This document shows positions 42,768 to 51,067 of a stretch of 64,000 nt of DNA, piece by piece. The position numbers and the translations under genes are program-made. The notes beneath the pieces are model-generated. The model searched no databases and was not told where the DNA came from. It worked only from the letters and a program-made list of their open reading frames with translations. Numbering within the stretch: position 1 is the stretch's first letter; every line of letters begins with the position of its first letter. The stretch is from GSA-30 sp036384435. GTDB lineage: Bacteria > Pseudomonadota > Gammaproteobacteria > Xanthomonadales > Rhodanobacteraceae. The stretch is taken from positions 1 to 64,000 of the forward strand of contig NZ_DASVMI010000166.1 of NCBI RefSeq assembly GCF_036384435.1, written 5' to 3'.

Positions 42768-45293
42768 TCACGTAGCATCCTTCTTGTCTGAACCTTCTTC
42801 GTCTCCCGGCACCTTGCCAATCCATACATTCATGTTCGGGTTCGCCACGGCGATGCCAAGCTGCCTGAAGCGATCGGCGATACGTCGATTAATTTCGCGC
42901 TGCACACCCCAGCGCCCCTTGTCCGTACAGCGCACTTGTCCCACCAGCGTGATTCGCGAGCCATCGACGGCATCGACACCCCATACCTCGATATCTGCGA
43001 GTATCTGGGCCTTGTACGCGGGATCTTCACGCATCGAAGCGCCAATGCTTTTCAATTCATCCAAGGCACGATTAAGGTCAGTGTCGTAAGTCACATCGAT
43101 GCGAACCGCTGCATTTCCCAGGCCACGATTCGTGTTGTTGACCGTGGTTACCGAGCTGAATGGCACGATATACAACGAGCCATCGCCTCCGCGCAGCCGC
43201 ACCGTACGAATGGAAAGATATTCCACGCTTCCGGAGACGCTCCCCACGGTGACCCAGTCGCCGACCTGCATGGCGTTCTCCATGAGCAGGAAGATCCCGG
43301 TGATGAAATCCTGCACGAGCTTTTGCGAACCAAATCCCAGCGCCACACCGATGATGCTGGCGCCTGCCAGCAGCGGTCCGGTGTTGACCCCCAACTGGCT
43401 CAAGGCGGTCAAACAGACGATCAATACCATCACGACCAGCAGACAGGTACGCAACATCGGTAACAAGGTACGCAATCGCGTCGCTCTCACCACGTCGCCA
43501 CTGTTGGACCACTGATCCAGGCGTCGCCCGATCGCGGTATTGAAAAGCTCCCATACCGCAATGGCAAAGATCGCAGCAATCAGAATGGTCAGTGTCGCTG
43601 AAGCCAGGCTTCGCCCGATAGTGCCGCGCGCAAACCAATCGATCGCGCCAAGCCCCCAAACCTGCAACAACGCAATGACAGTGGCGACCATGACGATCGC
43701 GGTCACGATGGCCCGGGTCAACGCATAGTATCGATGCAGGCTGCTGCGCGATCGGCTCGCAATCTCGCCACCGTGCTCAAACGTACGTGTGATACCGCCC
43801 AGAATAATTACTGCGGCCAGTCGCGCCAAAATCAGCACGGCCGCCGTGCTTCCAAGGAAATGCAGCAAGCGTGTAAAGCCATCTTCAACGCCCATGGCCC
43901 ATACGACCCACAGCCCCATCACAATCGCGATCGCCGCGATAGCCCAGACCTGCGCCAGCCAGCGGCGAATGGTCGCGATAGGACCTTGCCCCATCGCGGC
44001 AGGGGCCAGGTGGCGACTCACGGGTAAGCGGACGTGAATGATCAACGCAACAGCCGTGAGGTGAACCAGCAGGGACGCCATCTTGAGGATAGCTTCCCGG
44101 TCGCTGGCATCACCGCCCAAGGCCTGCACCGCATCGGCGATTGCCAGACCGAATGCTCCAAAGATAAGCATGGCCCGAACGTAATGCATCAACGCCCGCC
44201 CCGTCGCTGGCGCCATCGGTATCAGGCGAAGACCATGTCCCTCTGGCGATACGAGCGCACGAACAATCGCGATCCCGGCGCGCAAGGCAACGTACGCAGT
44301 GACAAAGGATGTCACTACCTGATCCAACGCTTCGTCGCTGCCTTCCATCCACTGTGCCACCAACCCGGTAACAAGCAGAAACAGCGCAATCGGCAGGAGA
44401 TCAATCAGCAAAGCCGCCAATGCATACGGCAGATGACGCAAGGTACGAAGATGTGCTTTCGACTTATCCACCAAGCTAGGCTGCGGGCTCGGTTCGGCGT
44501 TGGCCCGAGTCGACACATCTGCCGGACTGCCTCCTGAACCACCATCCCCCGACGGTACACTTACGGCCTCCGTTTGCTCGACGCCCTCTTTTTGTGTGCG
44601 AACCAGGGCCACATCGTCGGCAATAGCTGGCGCATCCGGCGACAAAGCCACGGGGTCACCAAGAGCGGGGGCTGACCCAGGCCGCAAGGCAGCCATATCG
44701 ACGGAGTCAGCATGGGCGACCAGGGCTGTACGGGGGCGGCGCAACAACGCATATAGAGCCCCTTCAAGCACCAAGCCGGCGGCAAAGCTTCCTGCTAACG
44801 TCCCCAGTGCGTGGATCAACCAGGCGCGCGTATCGGGAGACTCCATGTCACTGGATGCGCGCGCCAATAACCGGGAGAGATTCCCGGTTGCGCCTTTTAA
44901 TTGACGCAACTGCACACCCAGCCCATCGACCCAATGCTTGATATGGCGAAGTATGCGCGCCGTAAGCCCGTCTTCTTGCAACGGGATGGCTTTGTTGGTT
45001 GCTGCACTATGCGCCACCGCCGGCGCCGACTTTATCGGCGTAGACACGACATGAGACGTAGACGCGACCCCGGCAGGGGCTGCTTGTGCGATCACATGCA
45101 GCGTCTCCAGCGCCTGAGCACGCTGCTGATCGCTTTCCAGTACAGCAATAGCTCTCTGCGCCTCTTCCGGGGAAATCGAAGCCCGAGATATCGAACGGGA
45201 AGATGCTGGTGCGGTGAACGTTTGCGCGCTCACTGAAATAGGAAGCAGTATCAGATACACCAACGCGATAATGCGCGCGCGACGAGAAGACAT
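42768..45293 (-). CDS. Large MscS-family mechanosensitive channel (YbiO-like)
   Basis: An 841-residue inner-membrane channel that opens on membrane tension. Signal peptide ~1-23, a long periplasmic N-terminal region with helices (~30-170), and about ten membrane segments. The MscS core is near residues 640-770: the TM3 pore helix GASIIGVALGFGSQKLVQDF, then LLMENAMQVGDWVTVG and GGDGSLYIVPFSS in the beta domain, and a C-terminal alpha/beta domain. Size and order are like E. coli YbiO rather than the short MscS. It appears to be a single gene. Confidence 0.9.
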   Translation of the reverse strand: MSSRRARIIALVYLILLPISVSAQTFTAPASSRSISRASISPEEAQRAIAVLESDQQRAQALETLHVIAQAAPAGVASTSHVVSTPIKSAPAVAHSAATNKAIPLQEDGLTARILRHIKHWVDGLGVQLRQLKGATGNLSRLLARASSDMESPDTRAWLIHALGTLAGSFAAGLVLEGALYALLRRPRTALVAHADSVDMAALRPGSAPALGDPVALSPDAPAIADDVALVRTQKEGVEQTEAVSVPSGDGGSGGSPADVSTRANAEPSPQPSLVDKSKAHLRTLRHLPYALAALLIDLLPIALFLLVTGLVAQWMEGSDEALDQVVTSFVTAYVALRAGIAIVRALVSPEGHGLRLIPMAPATGRALMHYVRAMLIFGAFGLAIADAVQALGGDASDREAILKMASLLVHLTAVALIIHVRLPVSRHLAPAAMGQGPIATIRRWLAQVWAIAAIAIVMGLWVVWAMGVEDGFTRLLHFLGSTAAVLILARLAAVIILGGITRTFEHGGEIASRSRSSLHRYYALTRAIVTAIVMVATVIALLQVWGLGAIDWFARGTIGRSLASATLTILIAAIFAIAVWELFNTAIGRRLDQWSNSGDVVRATRLRTLLPMLRTCLLVVMVLIVCLTALSQLGVNTGPLLAGASIIGVALGFGSQKLVQDFITGIFLLMENAMQVGDWVTVGSVSGSVEYLSIRTVRLRGGDGSLYIVPFSSVTTVNNTNRGLGNAAVRIDVTYDTDLNRALDELKSIGASMREDPAYKAQILADIEVWGVDAVDGSRITLVGQVRCTDKGRWGVQREINRRIADRFRQLGIAVANPNMNVWIGKVPGDEEGSDKKDAT

Positions 45294-45416
45294 GGCTTTG
45301 ACCGTCGGATCAGGAGCTCATCACCCTCCGACATATCATCCGCCTCGTCAATCGAAAGCCTGTGAAATCATCGCAATGCGCTGCGCTACAGCGGATCATC
45401 CAGGGCCCGCAGCTTA

Positions 45417-45941
45417 TCAACCGATCGTTACCAATAGCGCACGTATCAGGTGCTCCACCTGATCACGATCCCTAGCATCGAACGTAAAAACCGGAAGATC
45501 CCTTGCGGCATTAGGCAGGGCCTCTCTGACATGCTGGATTGAAAAATCCCGGTTCCTGTCGGCGTGCGTGATGCCTATCACAATAGCCAGTTGGTCATCG
45601 ATACTACGCAGAATCTCAATCCATCGTGAACATTCGTAGATGAGATCGGGACTGTCGGCTCGAAGCAGCAAGATGACTCCCAGTGCGCCATGGAGCAAAA
45701 TGGGGCGCATGAAGGAAAAGTGATCCTGCCCCGGCAATCCATAAATAAATAAGGGCGGCCCGTGATCCAGGGCCACTGAAGCAAAATCCAGCGCCACGGT
45801 AGTGGTGGTCTTCTGTCCGCCATCTGACTGGGTCATCGGCACGTCCGTGGAGATGACGCCAGCATCCCCCAACACCCCGATCGCAGTCGTCTTACCAACG
45901 CCGACCGGTCCTGCAAGCACGAATTTGAGTGACTTCTCCAC
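45417..45941 (-). CDS. Small Ras-like GTPase of a roadblock module (conservon CvnD/MglA-like)
   Basis: A 174-residue P-loop GTPase. G1 is LAGPVGVGKTTAI (residues ~9-21) and T(38)-region residues TDVPMTQSDGGQKTTTTVAL hold switch I. G3 is replaced by IYGLPGQDHF: the usual DxxG Asp is lost but PGQ is kept, as in conservon and related bacterial GTPases. The G4 site is GITHADR instead of NKxD. Start is a GTG with AAGGAAG upstream. Last gene of a four-gene set with two roadblock proteins and an HTH-like protein; roadblock proteins often act as GAPs or partners for such GTPases, so this is the likely switch of the module. Confidence 0.85.
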   Translation of the reverse strand: MEKSLKFVLAGPVGVGKTTAIGVLGDAGVISTDVPMTQSDGGQKTTTTVALDFASVALDHGPPLFIYGLPGQDHFSFMRPILLHGALGVILLLRADSPDLIYECSRWIEILRSIDDQLAIVIGITHADRNRDFSIQHVREALPNAARDLPVFTFDARDRDQVEHLIRALLVTIG

Positions 45942-45977
45942 CTGAGCTTCCTTAAGTTCGCCGCAACCCGTGACGGA

Positions 45978-46910
45978 TCAGGCCAGACCAAATCGGCGAA
46001 CCAGTCGTTGAATCAACGAGCGCTCCGGGGGCAGACTGCGAGCACGTTCCTGCGTCGCCACCTGAGTCTGCACCTCGATCAGGCCTGATGCTTGCAACCC
46101 CCAAAGGCAAGCGGAAACAGTCGCGATGGAGAGACCGCTATCGGCAGCCATCGCCGATGGTGTTGCTGGACCTTTACGCATGACGCGGATGAGTCGAAGC
46201 GGGTCAAGCAGATGGGGAGATGTCCCCAAGTCTGGCCAGGACCGCAGGCTATAGAGCGCATACGGATAGATGGGAAGTCTGTCGACACGATGAAGCGCAC
46301 CTTCCATGTAGAACGCATCCAAGCTGGTACTGAATTCGCCAGGTGGGCGCATATGGCCACGCACAGGACGAAATTCCCAGTCTGATCGAAACAGGCGATC
46401 ACGCGCGCTCAATTGATCGCTGAAGCTGACGCTGACGACGCGTCCCCGACTTGGCAACAGCCATAACGATCGACCATTGACCACAGCATGCAGATCGACC
46501 TTCCGGAGCGTCGGGTCTTTACCCAGGCGCACGATCGCAGGCAAGGCCTCGGTATCCACTGGCGGCGCACGCCGAGCGGATGTCGCCATGCAGAGCTGAC
46601 TCTCCAGCGCCCTCATCAAGCGCACCACCCTGGCATCTTGACTGCTTTCCAGAAAAAAACAGGACTGTGAGCTAGCGCCAGATTCCGTGCCCTGCATACC
46701 AATCACCGCCATGCCTCCATGCACGGCGCTTTGCCAGACCAATTTGCCGTAACTATCGCGAGGATCAAGCACCACCACATCATTGAGTCCACCGTCCCAC
46801 CGTCGCAAGTTTACCGGCAGTCCTTCGATCCACAACGCCTTGCACGCAGCAACGAGCGCCGCCTCATCCTGTCCGGAAAGCGCGGCGTAACTGACATCGA
46901 TTTTTTCCAT
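45978..46910 (-). CDS. Unknown protein with C-terminal winged-helix-like region, in the GTPase/roadblock module
   Basis: A 310-residue protein I do not recognise as a named family. The N-terminal half (~1-120) alternates strands and helices (LNDVVVLDPRDSYGKLVW; HGGMAVIGMQ). The middle (~140-210) is beta-rich (LHAVVNGRSLWLLPSRGRVV). The C-terminal ~80 residues look like a winged helix: RLIRVMRKGPATPSAMAADS, then LSIATVSACLWGLQASGLIE. The start is uncertain: ATG 46910 has GGAATG upstream; ATG 46934 and TTG 47018 are open in frame. It lies 36 bases before the GTPase gene, so it may be a partner, effector or transcription output of the switch. Confidence 0.7.
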   Translation of the reverse strand: MEKIDVSYAALSGQDEAALVAACKALWIEGLPVNLRRWDGGLNDVVVLDPRDSYGKLVWQSAVHGGMAVIGMQGTESGASSQSCFFLESSQDARVVRLMRALESQLCMATSARRAPPVDTEALPAIVRLGKDPTLRKVDLHAVVNGRSLWLLPSRGRVVSVSFSDQLSARDRLFRSDWEFRPVRGHMRPPGEFSTSLDAFYMEGALHRVDRLPIYPYALYSLRSWPDLGTSPHLLDPLRLIRVMRKGPATPSAMAADSGLSIATVSACLWGLQASGLIEVQTQVATQERARSLPPERSLIQRLVRRFGLA

Positions 46911-47164
46911 GGCGACATTCCGGACTTTATTCATTCCAAGACGATGAAGGAACGACGCGTTCACTCGATGAACAGGAGCATCAAGCAACTGGGCCTTCTC
47001 GCTATCTTGTGCTTTCAACCGAACACCCGAGCCGAACGCCCGAGTAAAGATCGTGACTGGCTAACCGATGAACACAGGATGCAACGCGGCGGTAGTTACA
47101 CGATTCCGCGGACTTCCACAAATGCAAATCACCGGAGAAAGCCTGATGCCAGTTGTATGTCCTA

Positions 47165-47521
47165 TCAGGAAAAGTCGACACTTTTCTCAAACGCTTTAAG
47201 CTCGTGGCGCGCCATGCCAAGATTGGATTTCGCACGATCCAATATCAGGTAAAAAAATAGATGATGGTTCGATTCCAAGGGCCGCAAGAGATGGTACTGC
47301 CTGCCCAAGCTGATCAGAATATCTTCGATCGCGTCATTGAGATTCAGTGCCGAAGCCACCTTGCGCTTTGCCCGAATAACCTCAGTATTGCCTGCGCCAG
47401 CTACTTCAAGATCGACACTTGCGCCATCTTGCGCAAGCAGCATCCCACTCTCGCTATCCACTAGCGCGGACGCCACGTAGCCGGCGATATCACGCAACGC
47501 TTCAAGACTGATTCTTGCCAT
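47165..47521 (-). CDS. Roadblock/LC7-type protein (second of two)
   Basis: A 118-residue protein with the roadblock/LC7 look: VASALVDSESGMLLAQDG is the first strand pair, and AIEDILISLGRQYHLLRPLE with FFYLILDRAKSNLGMARHEL the later strands and helix. Roadblock proteins form dimers that bind and regulate Ras-like GTPases (MglB, CvnB, Lamtor). The ATG at 47521 follows AAGGAG; an upstream extension to 47554 lacks support. It sits between another roadblock gene and the HTH-like gene of the module. Confidence 0.75.
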   Translation of the reverse strand: MARISLEALRDIAGYVASALVDSESGMLLAQDGASVDLEVAGAGNTEVIRAKRKVASALNLNDAIEDILISLGRQYHLLRPLESNHHLFFYLILDRAKSNLGMARHELKAFEKSVDFS

Positions 47522-47592
47522 ATATTCCACTCCTTCATTTCTATCGGCATGCAAGCGGCCGGCCGCATGACCTTCAAGCAGGCAAAATCGCG

Positions 47593-48051
47593 CTACAACA
47601 TCATTTCTTCAAGCACAGCGCAACATTTGGATGAAAGATCCAGGGCTTGCCGCAATGTCGTTGCAAGCACCTGACTTCCATCGGCACCGCATGACAAGCA
47701 GTAAGTCGCCCGAGCAGTGGCTACTTTGACGATGACTATGACGCCATCGCGCAAAGCTATAAGGCCATAGCTCCCAGAACTTCCCATGGTCTTATTGGCG
47801 AACGCGTCACCTAGTGCGAAGTAGGAACTGGTAAACGCACATAACTGCTGCGTAGAACCATCCTCCGGCGCGCCGGCGGAAGCCAGGAGATGGCCGTCCA
47901 ATGTACCAAGACACGCAAAGCGCATGGATGAATGCGCTTCAAGCATCTTCACCAGTAGCTTAGTGCAATATGTTTTAGCCACTGTTAGGGCATGCTCGGC
48001 TTGGGAGTCCCCTGACGCATCCCGACCCGAAAGATCAGCAACAGTTCGCAC
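47593..48051 (-). CDS. Roadblock/LC7-type protein (first of two)
   Basis: A 152-residue protein. After ~35 leading residues it reads SMRFACLGTLDGHLLASAGA, then QLCAFTSSYFALGDAFANK, GLIALRDGVIVIVKV and YCLSCGADGSQVLATTLRQA. This is the pattern of conservon CvnB/MglB-type roadblock domains. It starts at a GTG. First gene of the module on the minus strand, 71 bases before the second roadblock gene, with the promoter in the 360-base divergent region shared with the AraC gene. Confidence 0.78.
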   Translation of the reverse strand: MRTVADLSGRDASGDSQAEHALTVAKTYCTKLLVKMLEAHSSMRFACLGTLDGHLLASAGAPEDGSTQQLCAFTSSYFALGDAFANKTMGSSGSYGLIALRDGVIVIVKVATARATYCLSCGADGSQVLATTLRQALDLSSKCCAVLEEMML

Positions 48052-48411
48052 ACTCTTTCATCCAGATCGCGCTGCGTGAGCAAAGTTTACAAGCGACCTC
48101 AGCCTCAACAATTGACATGATGGACCTTGTCATTTGACTTGGCGGGTCCAACGTCGCAATTAAAAATCTAAATTTATCGCAAGCGCTTCAACTCGATAAA
48201 CAGCAAGGACATCGACCGGCGCCAACTTGAAACGACGCTGTTCAATTGGCCGATACACATGTAACGTGTGCTACGCCTGGGAAGAACACCTATCAACAAA
48301 AACAACGCACAATCAAGCCATACGCCCGAGAATGCAAGAATTCACGGCGCTCGGCGTGCGCACTCCCCCTCCGAAGTGACTCATTCCCTCAAGATCAAGC
48401 AGGGCAATGTG
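48052..48411. promoter_or_regulatory. Divergent promoter region between the roadblock/GTPase module and the AraC gene
   Basis: 360 bases with no gene. A dyad TGACA-N10-TGTCA (48113-48132) inside a stretch with TTGACA-like boxes is a candidate operator or promoter element. That the AraC-type regulator controls the module is a guess from the arrangement. Confidence 0.4.
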
Positions 48412-49461
48412 ATGGAACGAAACCGCAACAAAAGCACGCCCGTGCCGACCACCTCAGCGGCGTGGGTGCAGTCCACGCTAAATGCGCTCCGCCAACTTGG
48501 CATTGACGTCGACACCCTGGCCAAGAACGCGGGCATCGAACGCGACATGCTCAAGAATCCAGCATCTCGATGGCATACCGATAAGCTGAGCCACCTATGG
48601 ATGCTTGCTTCCGAACACCTTTATCCGAGTTGGATGGCGCGAATTTACTCCCGAGAAGTCGAACCTATCCAGTACGGCGTCATCGGTTATGTGATGCTTT
48701 CCAGCCCGGACGCACTCACTGGATTCAGGCGCCTGGTCGACTACCTGGCTCTCATCAGTAACGCATCCATCCTGAAGCTACACGAGGAGGGGCGATTCTT
48801 TCGGCTTGAAAGCGAGCTTATAGGCAAGCATCTTCCGATTCCAAGGCAACGTTACGAGTACAACCTTCTTACCTTGTTCAAGATGGGCAAATGGCTGTAC
48901 GGCGATGCCTTCGCCCCCATAGAAGTCACTACCCGATTTGGCAAACCGACTTACGTCGAAGATTTTCATGCCGTCTTTCGATGTCCCATTCACTTTGACC
49001 ATTCGTACAATTCGATCCTTTACTCCAAGGACGCTTTCAAGATGCACCCGAGGCTGCCTATGCCTGAAATGGCGGGTGTACACATCAAGATTGCCGATCA
49101 CATGCTCAGACAGAGCTTCGCTGGCTATTTTCCGATGGACGTGGAGACAGCGATTGAAGCCTGCATATCCCGGGGATTCATCTCGCGCGACCGCGTGGCG
49201 GCCGATCTACTGCTGAGCGAGCGAACTTTCAAGCGGCGCTTGAATGCCCATCAAATCCGATATACGGAAGTAGTCGATCAGGTGCGTCGGCGGATGGCTT
49301 TGCACCTGTTGGCCGACACTCAGCTTTCATTGAGCGAGATCGGTGAGCGTCTGGCCTATAGCGACCCAAGTACGTTCACACGCGCCTTTACTCGATGGAT
49401 GGGCGTACCACCAAGCACCTTTCGCTCTGGCTCATCAGGTGGTCCACTTGATATCGAGTAA
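48412..49461 (+). CDS. AraC-family regulator (OruR/ArgR-like, arabinose-binding-type N-terminal domain)
   Basis: A 349-residue regulator of the group with an N-terminal ligand domain of ~190 residues (LNALRQLGIDVDTLAKNAGI; VEPIQYGVIGYVMLSSPDAL), as in OruR and the PF12625 family. The C-terminal AraC DNA-binding region holds VAADLLLSERTFKRRLNAHQ and LSEIGERLAYSDPSTFTRAF, then TRWMGVPPSTFR. The ATG at 48412 fits the family start; the open frame goes up to 48268 without similarity. Divergent to the roadblock/GTPase module. Confidence 0.88.
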   Translation: MERNRNKSTPVPTTSAAWVQSTLNALRQLGIDVDTLAKNAGIERDMLKNPASRWHTDKLSHLWMLASEHLYPSWMARIYSREVEPIQYGVIGYVMLSSPDALTGFRRLVDYLALISNASILKLHEEGRFFRLESELIGKHLPIPRQRYEYNLLTLFKMGKWLYGDAFAPIEVTTRFGKPTYVEDFHAVFRCPIHFDHSYNSILYSKDAFKMHPRLPMPEMAGVHIKIADHMLRQSFAGYFPMDVETAIEACISRGFISRDRVAADLLLSERTFKRRLNAHQIRYTEVVDQVRRRMALHLLADTQLSLSEIGERLAYSDPSTFTRAFTRWMGVPPSTFRSGSSGGPLDIE

Positions 49462-49496
49462 GGACGACAAAAGCACGGCAGCGATGCGGAGATACC

Positions 49497-50003
49497 CTAG
49501 TGCGCGCGCTTGAAATAAGCAGACTTCATCACCGCCATTCCGTTTTGCCCCGGATAAACTGCCGTCTCGACGAGATTATTACCATCGGGCGTGACCGAAT
49601 AAATACGTGTGGACACAAGCGTGCCATCTTTATGAAGCGCCATGACCAGAACGTTCGGCGCAGGTTGCTTGAGTTGCACGTGGTCAGCCTCAGGGCTGCG
49701 ATCGATCTGGGCAGAACTGCCATCCAAGGAAGCAATCGCCACGGAATGAACTTCCTGACCGGGTGCGTAGACGATATCCACATGCACGTTCCATCTTCCT
49801 GCGCCGGCATCGTCAAATGAAAACTTCACGCTCTTTGGACGTTGATCTGGCGGCATCGGAAGGCGCGACGTATCGAGTAACCAGCTACCCAGAAGCAGGG
49901 ACTCACCTGCGTGAGGGGAGGAAACGCCTATCGTGCTTGCCGATGCCGATGTGGCCATCCATAGGGTCATCGCCAGGCCCGCGAATTTTGCAATCAAGTT
50001 CAT
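49497..50003 (-). CDS. Secreted protein of unknown function
   Basis: A 168-residue protein with a signal peptide (~1-23, LIAKFAGLAMTLWMATSASA) and a beta-rich mature part (LLGSWLLDTSRLPMPPDQRP; GRWNVHVDIVYAPG; THR-rich end). The pattern is that of a small lipocalin-like or DUF-type exported protein (GSWxLDxSRxP). The ATG follows GGGAGAG; the frame continues 144 bases upstream without support. It is convergent with the AraC gene. Function unknown. Confidence 0.65.
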   Translation of the reverse strand: MNLIAKFAGLAMTLWMATSASASTIGVSSPHAGESLLLGSWLLDTSRLPMPPDQRPKSVKFSFDDAGAGRWNVHVDIVYAPGQEVHSVAIASLDGSSAQIDRSPEADHVQLKQPAPNVLVMALHKDGTLVSTRIYSVTPDGNNLVETAVYPGQNGMAVMKSAYFKRAH

Positions 50004-50300
50004 CTCTCCCGTCGATAACTGATGACTTGCACGGAACTTTCGCAAGCTGGTTTGCACGATCATGCCTACAACAGCTTTTCGCTTGCGCGACCAGGCACCT
50101 GGTTTTATAGGTTTAAGGATATACCAGATGCCGACCCTCTCGGACAATACACACTGCTTCGTAAGTCCAAACCGAGCGATCGGTAAGTGATACGGATGTC
50201 AGGCGCAGCAGGAGGTTGCGATCCGACGAGTGAGGCATACCAACAGGACGTGTCAAAAGCCTCGGTCCTGCCGGGTTTCTTTCTATGGCAGGTCACGTCA
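50004..50300. other. Intergenic stretch, nothing clear
   Basis: About 300 bases between the secreted protein and the pentanucleotide repeat. Open frames here lack ribosome sites and recognisable motifs. Confidence 0.45.
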
Positions 50301-50334
50301 TGGCTTGGCTTGGCTTGGCTTGGCTTGGCTTGGC
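50301..50334 (+). repeat. Pentanucleotide microsatellite (TGGCT)6 plus partial unit
   Basis: Six perfect TGGCT units and a final TGGC. Such 5-base repeats change length by slippage and would shift any frame that crosses them. Plus-strand frames here read AWLGLAWLGLA; the minus-strand complement reads QAKPSQAKPS. No verified gene crosses it. Confidence 0.9.
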
Positions 50335-50429
50335 AGCCATGATGCAATTGCCCTCCCCTCGCGCCACCGCTTGCCTATGCTCCGGTCACGCACCGCCTAT
50401 CGACTGTCCCAGTCTCCGACCGGGCCATT

Positions 50430-50687
50430 GCCAACACCGGCCTGTCCCTGGAGAAGCTGAGCGTGCGCCATCTCGTCACGTACCCACGCGAGGTATTCCG
50501 GATGTGGCATGGCGCATCATGGCAGTCTTCAACAATCAGATACGCCCCTTTCGTTCGCGACCTGGGCTACACCAGCAAGACCTCTCACGCAAAAGCTACG
50601 CGCACACTCAACTGGACACGCTGCGCTCCACGGGAAGCCATCATCGCGGCAGCGCAAAGCATCATAGAAAGCGGCTTGGCAATATAG
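50430..50687 (+). pseudogene. NAD-dependent epimerase/SDR, possible C-terminal remnant
   Basis: The frame ends with YTSKTSHAKATRTLNWTRCA and PREAIIAAAQSIIESGLA. This resembles the C-terminal end of DFR-like SDR proteins (compare SEKARRLLGWSPRSREDAI and VATAQSLLKLGL in the intact gene at 28293-29333). No Rossmann domain precedes it, and the start is undefined. Short, so only moderately sure. Confidence 0.4.
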
Positions 50688-51067
50688 CCGCCGTCTAGCC
50701 GTCTTCTCTCACGGAAGTATCTACCTAAGTCAGGCCGACAAGCCGTAACATCACTTGGCACCACCCTGGCATGAGCGAATCAGCAAGAAGCCGATAGCGA
50801 TGGCATCTCCAGGGAAGAAGAATGCACACAACACTGCCACGCCTCAGCGCCAGTAAATGCCAGGGACGACAACCGTCGCAAATAGCTGCGACATCAAAAT
50901 CCTGCCTGATTCTCTCCGCTGGGTGACGACCGGATCAGCCATAAATTCGCCGCGCCTCAGATCTGATCCTGCATTATCGTGCACGGTGTCGCCGCCAGGG
51001 CTTCCAGGTAGCGATCCATGGGGCACGCCATATCCATCAACGCAGGTTTTCCTACAGAGAACACGTG
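50688..51067. other. Intergenic stretch upstream of the 729-residue protein
   Basis: About 380 bases with no supported gene; presumably carries the promoter of the next gene. Confidence 0.45.
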
